Program-made: the position numbers and the translations under genes
Shown: in pieces, positions 6,889 to 11,962 of the stretch
Layout of the letters: each line of letters begins with the position of its first letter
How positions within the stretch are numbered: the stretch's first letter is position 1
From: a bacterium
Lineage (GTDB): Bacteria > Krumholzibacteriota > Krumholzibacteria > LZORAL124-64-63
DNA: 11,962 bases
Assembly (NCBI GenBank): GCA_003646045.1
Contig: QNDV01000036.1
Span: 1-11,962, forward strand
Reading direction: 5' to 3'
The notes under the pieces: generated by a model
What the model was told of the DNA's origin: nothing
The model's input: only the letters and a program-made list of their open reading frames with translations
Database searches by the model: none

Positions 6889-7118
6889 ATGCGTTCCTAT
6901 CTTACTACGGCCGGCTTGGTGTTCGCCGCCTGCGTGATGTTGATGATCGGTAGTACCACGGCCCAGGCCGAATCCGTACGCTGTACGGGTGCAAGACAGA
7001 GCACTTCCTGATCGACCACCCGGAGGTGGTCCCGCCGTTTGCAGGCGAGCTCGCAGCCCAGGTACGGAACCGTGGGGTAGTCCCGTACGATCTGACAGAA
7101 CTCACCGTACAAGCATGA
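6889..7118 (+). pseudogene. Small secreted protein gene, apparently frameshifted
   Basis: An ATG at 6889 after GGGAGGG (spacing about four bases) opens a good signal peptide: M-R-S-Y-L, a hydrophobic core, then T-T-A-Q-A-E as a cleavage site near residue 27. The frame stops at TGA 7009-7011 after only 40 residues, soon after the cleavage site. The -1 frame is open from 6954 to a TGA at 7116-7118 with plausible sequence (Y-G-C-K-T-E-H-F-L-I-D-H-P-E-V-V and onward, about 45 residues) but no start codon. Joining the two with one base restored between about 6975 and 7008 would give a secreted protein of about 75 residues with one cysteine. I see no classical slippery heptamer. The 3' end overlaps the protease gene by 17 bases, tail to tail. 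I do not recognise a family. It could instead be a 40-residue peptide gene, a decayed fragment or a sequencing error. A weak extended -10 (TGCTATTAG, 6859-6867) lies upstream. Confidence 0.4.
7014..7088 (-). terminator. Two hairpins downstream of the protease gene
   Basis: Reading the minus strand away from the protease stop (7102), the first hairpin is GTACGGGAC / 9-base loop / GTTCCGTAC (7088-7062; nine pairs, one of them G-U). The second is GACCACC-TCCG-GGTGGTC (7031-7014), seven perfect pairs capped by C(UCCG)G, a UNCG-type tetraloop that is very stable in RNA. Neither is followed by a U-tract, so intrinsic termination is doubtful; they could mark or protect the 3' end of the mRNA. Both lie inside the broken plus-strand gene, so they may also be chance GC-rich structure. 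Confidence 0.35.
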
Positions 7119-10100
7119 GTTTGCGGGTTACCGGGGTCAGCCGCCCTTCCTGCAGTCGTGCGACATAGACACCGCTGCCCACACCTTGTCCCTGTTCATC
7201 CCGGCCATCCCAGATCACGTTGGCCGGGCCTGCGCCCAGGTGGCGATCCAGCAGCCGACGCACACGCCTTCCCCGCAGGTCGAACACGTCCAGTACCACA
7301 CGCCCCGGGGTGGACACCTCGAAGCGCAGGGTGGTCCGCGGGTTGAAGGGGTTGGGGTGGTTGGCCAGTCCCGCGTCTGGTGCCGGCGGCAACTGGTCGT
7401 CCACGTCGCTGACACCGGCGCCGAGGTCCAGGTGCACCGGCAGCAGATGGGGTGAATCGGGATCACTGGAGATGATCATGACTCCACCCGCATGGACTCC
7501 CGGGATGGTATTGGAGCCGTCGAATACGGCCGCGACTCGCATCGAATCCCCCGCTGCTACCGTGGTCTCGGGCAGGATCACATCCACCCAGTTCACGTTG
7601 ATCCAGATGTCCTGGATGACCAGGGGTACCACGCCGTCGTTGGCTATCCAGAATTCCACGACATTCTGCTGGGGCGCCGTGTCGAGAGCCGTGGGCAACG
7701 AGATCAGTCCCGCGCCGGTGCGGTTGTCACGACCGGGTGCCGCCGGACTGGAGGTGATGTCGAGGGCCGTGCTTTCAAGGGTGGCCGCCAGCTGGGCCGG
7801 TGAGAGGTCGGGATCGCTTTGGAGCAGGATGGCCACCGCACCAGCCACCAGCGGGCAGGCCATGCTCGTGCCGGAATAGGCTACATAGCCGCCGTCGCCC
7901 AGGGTGCTGATGACCTGGTCACCCGGCGCCGCCAGGTTCGGGTGGGTCAGGCCCGGGGGCCAGGGATAGTCGGAAAAATCACTGGCGCCGTAGGGATTAT
8001 CCGTGTCCCAAACCGTCGGGCCCATGCTTGAGCCGTCCCACACCTGGTTGGTCGATGTCAGGGCACCCACGCTGATCACCGCCGTGCTGCCGCCTCCGGG
8101 CGCGTAGGCGGGACCGGGGCAATCGCCGGGTGCCGCGCAGTCATTGGGTACCGCAAAATGTCCACCGATGTTGTTGCCGTTGCCCGCCGAAACCACCCAG
8201 GGTACGCCCGCCGCCAACAGGGTTTCCGCGGTATGACGCAACGAGACCCGTATGCCGTCGTCCGGGCCGGTCCAGCCGCCGGAGAAGGTGAACAGGTCCA
8301 CGCCCCGGTCCAGGCCGAACTGCAGGGCGTCGGTAAGGTCCTGGAAGTAGCCGGGCACCGTGCGTAGTGCCATGAGGGTGGCGCCGGGTGCGGCGCCGGT
8401 AGCGGTACCGCCGGTGCCGTCACCGGCCACCAGGCCGGCCGTATGCGTGCCATGATACCAGGGGGCATTCTCGTCGTAGGGATCGCTGTCGTCATCCACG
8501 AAATCCCAACCGTGATTGGGCCAGGACGCGCCGCCGTCCCACATGCGGTTCTTCAGGTCGATGTGGTCATAGGCGATGCCCGAGTCCAGATGGCCAACCA
8601 GAATGCCTTCCCCGGTGTAGCCCCGGGCCCAGGCCTCCTGGGCGCCGATGCGGTCCAGGTGCCAGGCCTCGGCCTGGGGAGCGTTGGGCTCAATGGGATC
8701 CGGTTGGCCGCCGGGGGCGGGACCGCCGAACGTCTCGCAGGGCTGGTCGTCCAGCCACATGGCTCCCACCTGAGGGTTGTTGGCCAGGATCCGTACCGCG
8801 TCCGCTGTCATCCCCACCGCCAGGACGCCAGCCAGGTAGAGGGGGCGGGCCTCGTCGGCCAAGCCATCACGTCGCAGATCCTCCAGCAGGGGTCGCAGTT
8901 CGGCATGGGCCCGGTCCAGGGCCGAACGGGCCGCAGCCAGGGTCGTGGTGCGGCGGATGTCGGAATCCCTGCCACGCAACGCCGCAGCCAGAGCCGGAGC
9001 GTCCAGGGTTTGCACCGGACGCAGGATCACCGGCAGACGTTCACTACCGGCGGACTTGGCCAACTCATCTCTCAAAGAGCCCATTACCGGGTCCAGGCGC
9101 ACGGATCGGCGCAGGGGTGGATCGGTCGCCAGTCCCAGGGGATCCGTGGTCTGGTAGGGGGGGTCCATCACCATTACCAGCCGTCCGGGTCGCAGGCGCA
9201 GTTTGGGAGCGCCGTCCAGCCAGTTGGTGGTGGCAGAGAACACATTGTCGTCCTCGTCGGATTCGTCCACTTTCTGCAGCGGGTCGATGCGGATGGACAG
9301 GGTGTGGACACCGGCGGGCACCATTACCGGATGATCCTCCACGGCGATCCACGAAGCGGTGGGCAGTCCCGCCACGGTCCAGGTAGCCAGGGGTGCCCCG
9401 GCCAGTTCGAGTTGGATCTCGAAGAGGGCTTCGGCGTCGGACAGGCCGTTGTTCACCACCGCGAAACTGACAAAGGTCGTATCACGGGCTGTGACCCAGG
9501 TGGGTTGACGCTCGCCCCTGAGCGGTGCAGCCACCAGTGCCCCGGACCAGTCCTCGGGAGTGTAGGCGGCGAGGTCGGGCTTGGCGGCGCGCCGGCTGGT
9601 GTAGACGTTGTGGCCCTGGGTGGGATAGTCGCGCCGGTCGATCCAGGCGGCGTGCAGCATACTGCCCGCGGCCACGCCCGCCACCGAGTGGAACTGGGGC
9701 TCGACCCGGGGTTGATCTGTGATGGTTTCCACACCGCCGAAAAGCGAGCTGTGGCCGCCGCCGGGAGCCAATCGCGCCGCCAGGTTGAACTCGTCCGCTC
9801 CGGCGGGTGCATCCAACCACAGGCATCCCACTACGCCATCGGTGGCAAAGACCTGCGGGCCGACGCTCTCGAACTCATCAGCCACCATGCCGATGGGTCC
9901 CACCCAGCTGTCACCCGTATCCTGGCTGTAGGTATAGATGATATCACCGTCGGTGGTCACGCCGTCGGTCCAGTCGTGCTGGTAGACCGCGTAGACCGTG
10001 GCGGCGTCAACTGCCAAACGGGGGAAGCCGCAGTTGTTCGCGGTCCAGCTGGTCATCAGGGCGGGTTCGGAGAAGGAGCCGCTGTACTGGTCGGTGGCAA

Positions 10101-11097
10101 TGACAATTTCCAGTTGGCCGGTCTGGGCGTCGGCTTCGGCATTGATGAAATGCACAGTGGTGCCGTTCATGGCCACGTCGGGCCAGAAGTCGGGATAGCC
10201 GTCGGGCAGGAAGTAGTCGTAGCTGACGTTGCGCCCGCCGTCGGACGAGTACATGAACAACAGGGTCCACTCGTAGGCGTAGTAGTCCCAGTTGACGGTG
10301 TTCCAACCCAGGGCGATAAAGACCCGGGCGAAGTCGCCGCCCCCCGAAACCGTTACCGCCGGCGTGGCGAGGGGCTCATTGGCCGCGAGGCCTTCGACGA
10401 AGGCCCAGGAACGGGGGTCATCCGCAGCCTGGCTACGCGCCCGCATGATCACACCGGGCTCGGCGATCCACACCACATGGATGTAGCCGGCGTCGTCCAG
10501 GGCCAGGTCCGGGTGGTACTCGTCATCCGGCAGCGAGGGCAACTCCCAGTCTTCCCAGGACAGGCCGCCGTCCCGTGAGCGGGCGATGTGGATATCGCGA
10601 TCCGTGCCACCGAGGTCCGTGGCGGCGAAGGTGGCATAGAGGTCACCGGTCAGGGGGCTGACCGCCAGGGAGACGTACTCATCGTTCATGTCGGTGGGGT
10701 TGGCCAACAGTTGATTGCTGCTCCAGGGACCGGCGGCTTTTGCCACGGGCCGCGACGTCAGCTGTTGCCGGAGCGTATCCGACGCTTGGCGCAGTGTGAC
10801 GGCGGGGCGATCTCCGCGGCCCTGCGTGGGCAGTGCCCGGTCGGCGGGGTAGACCCGCGGGAGGTTCGGCTGTTCACCACTCGCGTTGCGCATCCGGGTC
10901 CGCGGCGCGGGCAGGTTGGTGGCGTTCAAGGTGGGAGCAGGCACCCGGTGGGTGGCCACGGTTCGCACCTGATCAGGGGTGAACACCGGTTGCGGCGTCG
11001 ATACGGGACTAAGTGTTTCCTGTGCCATGGTGCCACTGGTTATCAGGGTGGCCGATACGAGGAACAGCAGGAACCAGGTCTTTATCAACAGTTTCAT
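7102..11097 (-). CDS. Large secreted S8 subtilisin-like protease with Asp-box, CARDB and FlgD-like sorting domains
   Basis: A 1331-residue exported serine protease. Order: signal peptide 1-25 (T-M-A before Q26); a Pro-rich linker; a region at about 120-500 with Asp-box motifs (S-R-D-G-G-L-S-W at 174-181, and weaker S-S-D-G-G near 283 and S-Q-D-T-G-D-S-W near 391), as in sialidase-type beta-propellers; a CARDB-like domain at about 505-620 ending D-E-S-D-E-D-D-N; an alpha/beta propeptide at about 655-815; and the catalytic domain at about 825-1115. The triad is Asp838 (G-H-L-D-S-G), His882 (H-G-T-H-T-A-G) and Ser1078 (S-G-T-S-M-A), with oxyanion Asn973 (S-A-G-N-G). W-H-L-D-R-I-G-A before the Asp points to the bacillopeptidase F branch. 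A beta-sandwich at about 1140-1232 and a FlgD-like C-terminal domain (from N-H-P-N-P-F-N-P at 1246) follow; the latter probably serves secretion or surface attachment. All catalytic residues are present. The ATG at 11097 has SD GGAGAGG. The gene is monocistronic. Confidence 0.95.
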   Translation of the reverse strand: MKLLIKTWFLLFLVSATLITSGTMAQETLSPVSTPQPVFTPDQVRTVATHRVPAPTLNATNLPAPRTRMRNASGEQPNLPRVYPADRALPTQGRGDRPAVTLRQASDTLRQQLTSRPVAKAAGPWSSNQLLANPTDMNDEYVSLAVSPLTGDLYATFAATDLGGTDRDIHIARSRDGGLSWEDWELPSLPDDEYHPDLALDDAGYIHVVWIAEPGVIMRARSQAADDPRSWAFVEGLAANEPLATPAVTVSGGGDFARVFIALGWNTVNWDYYAYEWTLLFMYSSDGGRNVSYDYFLPDGYPDFWPDVAMNGTTVHFINAEADAQTGQLEIVIATDQYSGSFSEPALMTSWTANNCGFPRLAVDAATVYAVYQHDWTDGVTTDGDIIYTYSQDTGDSWVGPIGMVADEFESVGPQVFATDGVVGCLWLDAPAGADEFNLAARLAPGGGHSSLFGGVETITDQPRVEPQFHSVAGVAAGSMLHAAWIDRRDYPTQGHNVYTSRRAAKPDLAAYTPEDWSGALVAAPLRGERQPTWVTARDTTFVSFAVVNNGLSDAEALFEIQLELAGAPLATWTVAGLPTASWIAVEDHPVMVPAGVHTLSIRIDPLQKVDESDEDDNVFSATTNWLDGAPKLRLRPGRLVMVMDPPYQTTDPLGLATDPPLRRSVRLDPVMGSLRDELAKSAGSERLPVILRPVQTLDAPALAAALRGRDSDIRRTTTLAAARSALDRAHAELRPLLEDLRRDGLADEARPLYLAGVLAVGMTADAVRILANNPQVGAMWLDDQPCETFGGPAPGGQPDPIEPNAPQAEAWHLDRIGAQEAWARGYTGEGILVGHLDSGIAYDHIDLKNRMWDGGASWPNHGWDFVDDDSDPYDENAPWYHGTHTAGLVAGDGTGGTATGAAPGATLMALRTVPGYFQDLTDALQFGLDRGVDLFTFSGGWTGPDDGIRVSLRHTAETLLAAGVPWVVSAGNGNNIGGHFAVPNDCAAPGDCPGPAYAPGGGSTAVISVGALTSTNQVWDGSSMGPTVWDTDNPYGASDFSDYPWPPGLTHPNLAAPGDQVISTLGDGGYVAYSGTSMACPLVAGAVAILLQSDPDLSPAQLAATLESTALDITSSPAAPGRDNRTGAGLISLPTALDTAPQQNVVEFWIANDGVVPLVIQDIWINVNWVDVILPETTVAAGDSMRVAAVFDGSNTIPGVHAGGVMIISSDPDSPHLLPVHLDLGAGVSDVDDQLPPAPDAGLANHPNPFNPRTTLRFEVSTPGRVVLDVFDLRGRRVRRLLDRHLGAGPANVIWDGRDEQGQGVGSGVYVARLQEGRLTPVTRKLMLVR

Positions 11098-11118
11098 ATA
11101 GCCTCTCCAAGGACGAAA

Positions 11119-11139
11119 GGTGGCGATCTCTTCGCCACC
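11119..11139 (-). promoter_or_regulatory. Stem-loop at the 5' end of the protease leader
   Basis: A perfect eight-base inverted repeat, GGTGGCGA and TCGCCACC, with a five-base loop, 22 bases upstream of the protease ATG. If transcription starts from the extended -10 at 11156-11148, the mRNA would begin at about 11141 and fold into this hairpin almost at its first base. Such 5' stems are known to protect mRNAs from decay. Alternatively it is a DNA operator. No U-tract or competing fold suggests an attenuator. Confidence 0.5.
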
Positions 11140-11147
11140 CGGAGAAT

Positions 11148-11198
11148 ATTATACCATAAATATAATCATTATAACGATAGAAAATTGCATTTTGCAAT
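11148..11198 (-). promoter_or_regulatory. Protease promoter region with two TATAAT boxes and two dyads
   Basis: On the minus strand there are two exact TATAAT hexamers. The downstream one (11153-11148) is preceded by TGG, giving an extended -10 (TGnTATAAT). The upstream one (11173-11168) pairs with TTGCAA (11197-11192) at 18 bases. TATAAT-C-ATTATA (11161-11173) is a perfect palindrome, so a -10 box also reads on the plus strand. ATTGCA-TTT-TGCAAT (11184-11198) is a second dyad over the -35 box. The AT-richness stands out sharply against the GC-rich genes. Which box is used, and whether the dyads bind a regulator, is inferred. Confidence 0.55.
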
Positions 11199-11408
11199 GG
11201 CTGATGGTTGAGCGTGGACAGGGTTTTATGCATGTAACGGACTGTGATTACAGGAGATAAGCAATCATTTGACTTCGTGACGTGCAGGACGCAAGGTCAA
11301 CCGAGTGTCAATCAGGGTCTGGAAGAGCCGGGTTGACTTGAGAAAAGCGGTTCCCGGCCTGGAAACAGAGCCTGTGGAAACACGTTGTGTCCCGTACTCC
11401 CTCCCGAC
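11199..11408. other. Non-coding spacer in the divergent intergenic region
   Basis: No convincing gene is seen. The stretch holds a loose inverted repeat, GTCAACC (11296-11302) and GGTTGAC (11331-11337), 28 bases apart. It also holds a near-direct repeat of GCCTG-GAAACA (11357-11367) and GCCTG-TG-GAAACA (11370-11382). Base composition is mixed rather than codon-like. It probably serves as upstream regulatory DNA for the protease or the NFACT-R gene. Confidence 0.4.
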
Positions 11409-11437
11409 TTGAGGACCCGTCCCGGCTGTGGAATACT
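11409..11437 (+). promoter_or_regulatory. Candidate promoter of the NFACT-R gene
   Basis: TTGAGG (11409-11414), 17 bases, then AATACT (11432-11437), preceded by TGG as in an extended -10. Each hexamer matches 4 of 6 consensus bases. The start site would fall near 11444, about 30 bases before the ATG at 11475, a normal leader length. Evidence is sequence and spacing only. Confidence 0.35.
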
Positions 11438-11474
11438 GTCAGCACGTTTCATTCGTCATAAACCAGAGGTCGCC

Positions 11475-11873
11475 ATGCCCCGAGATCCGCGTTCCGAACG
11501 TGTCCCGCCCCGCCTGTGGGAATACGAGCTTCCCGGCGGCTGGACCGTGCTGGCCGGACGCACGGACCAGGATAATGACCGCCTCTCCTTGAAGGTCGCC
11601 AAAGCCAACGATTGGTGGTTCCACGTCAAGGGCATGCCGGGCAGCCACGTCGTACTGCAGGTACCGGCGGGAACCGAACCGGACAACGCCACCATCAAGG
11701 CCGCCGCCGCTGTCGCTGCCTGGCACAGCCGCAAACGCGAAGCGCGCCAGGTCGCGGTAACCGCCACCAGGGCGCGCTATGTCACCAAGCCGCGGGGAGC
11801 CAAACCGGGCACGGTGGAGATCCGTCGCGAAAAGGTGCTGAATGTGCGACCTGGAATACCGGAGTCCGGGTGA
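11475..11873 (+). CDS. Stand-alone NFACT-R (DUF814) RNA-binding protein
   Basis: A 132-residue cytosolic protein consisting almost wholly of an NFACT-R domain, the C-terminal RNA-binding module of RqcH/Rqc2/FbpA proteins of ribosome quality control. The hallmark block D-W-W-F-H-V-K-G-M-P-G-S-H-V-V-L is at 46-61. It is followed by a helix ending A-A-W-H-S-R-K-R (81-88), then V-A-V-T-A and Y-V-T-K-P-R-G-A-K-P-G-T-V (102-114), as in the family. The NFACT-N, HhH and coiled-coil parts of RqcH are absent. There is no sign that this is a truncation: start, SD (AGAGGT, four bases upstream) and stop are orderly. Stand-alone NFACT-R proteins are known and are predicted to bind RNA or stalled ribosome complexes; the exact role is not established. 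A longer frame from a GTG at 11385 exists, but its extra 30 residues do not resemble the family and would include the candidate promoter, so the ATG at 11475 is preferred. Confidence 0.9.
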   Translation: MPRDPRSERVPPRLWEYELPGGWTVLAGRTDQDNDRLSLKVAKANDWWFHVKGMPGSHVVLQVPAGTEPDNATIKAAAAVAAWHSRKREARQVAVTATRARYVTKPRGAKPGTVEIRREKVLNVRPGIPESG

Positions 11874-11962
11874 CAGGCTGTTGCTTCAACGGCCAAGTAG
11901 GCCTCGGCTGGGCTGAGTTCTTTCTCACCGTTGTCGGTTTGGATGGTCATGCGGCTGGTGGC
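11874..11962. other. Unassigned right edge
   Basis: No gene can be assigned. On the minus strand one frame is open from the edge through this stretch to a TAG at 11777-11779 and contains M-T-I-Q-T-D-N-G-E-K-E-L (start at 11950). It would overlap the NFACT-R gene by 97 bases and has no SD. A weak stem CTCGG/CTGAG (11903-11917) followed by TTCTTTCT could be a poor terminator for the NFACT-R gene. Confidence 0.2.

Noticed and set aside
6897..7112. 71-codon open frame on the minus strand after the protease
   Set aside because: It has no SD, overlaps the protease 3' end and its translation shows no signal or motif. The plus strand has a much better SD and signal peptide in the same DNA.
8443..10578. 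711-codon open frame on the plus strand inside the protease gene
   Set aside because: Antisense to the catalytic and propeller regions of the protease. The translation is a Gly/Val/His/Gln-rich shadow with no motif or start signals.
11009..11233. 74-codon open frame on the minus strand across the protease promoter
   Set aside because: It covers the promoter and signal-peptide region of the protease in another frame and has no SD or family features.
11296..11337. Inverted repeat GTCAACC / GGTTGAC
   Set aside because: Seven-base arms separated by 28 bases are weak, and nothing else marks the site as functional.
11385..11474. 30-codon N-terminal extension of the NFACT-R gene from a GTG
   Set aside because: The extension does not resemble the family, spans the candidate promoter, and a better SD sits before the ATG at 11475.
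11903..11926. Short stem with T-rich tail after the NFACT-R gene
   Set aside because: Only five pairs, one a G-U, and an interrupted T-tract; too weak to call a terminator with confidence.
1..11962. Recurrent CACCGGTG and CCAGG-type short words
   Set aside because: They recur throughout coding DNA and fit the GC-rich codon use; I see no regular spacing or array.

Overview
The window is GC-rich bacterial DNA. Six of the seven intact or partial protein genes lie on the minus strand and one at the right edge on the plus strand; a probable broken small gene also lies on plus. The best clue to the host is the C-terminal domain of the large secreted protease (an N-H-P-N-P-F-N-P block followed by a FlgD-like fold and a terminal basic strand). 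Such tails are typical of secreted proteins in the FCB group and nearby uncultured phyla (Krumholzibacteriota, Eisenbacteria, Latescibacterota types). This is an inference; no marker gene for taxonomy is present.

Layout from left to right: (1) the first 186 codons of a secreted lamin-tail-domain protein, minus strand, running off the left edge and preceded by a perfect-consensus TTGACA/TATAAT promoter; (2) an SsnA-like cytosolic metal-dependent amidohydrolase, minus strand; (3) a strong hairpin that closes the next operon; (4) a tight four-gene operon read leftwards: GldA-like ATPase, GldF-like permease, GldG-like auxiliary protein and a DUF4340 protein, with start/stop overlaps or gaps of 1-2 bases; (5) a short intergenic stretch with a promoter for that operon and, on the plus strand, a small gene with a signal peptide that appears frameshifted; (6) a 1331-residue secreted subtilase with Asp-box, CARDB, propeptide, catalytic, beta-sandwich and FlgD-like sorting regions; (7) a 377-base divergent regulatory region with several dyad symmetries; (8) a stand-alone NFACT-R (DUF814) RNA-binding protein on the plus strand.

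How the genes may work together: the ABC operon is a complete transport module of the GldAFG type (ATPase, membrane permease, periplasm-facing auxiliary proteins) whose cargo is unknown. The protease and the lamin-tail protein are extracellular and fit a lifestyle of surface attachment and polymer breakdown. The amidohydrolase and the NFACT-R protein are cytosolic housekeeping or accessory functions with no evident link to their neighbours. I see no rRNA, tRNA, CRISPR array, transposon or prophage gene. The most interesting features are the unusual order of domains in the protease, the stacked dyads at its promoter, the frameshifted small secreted gene opposite its 3' end and the stand-alone NFACT-R protein.
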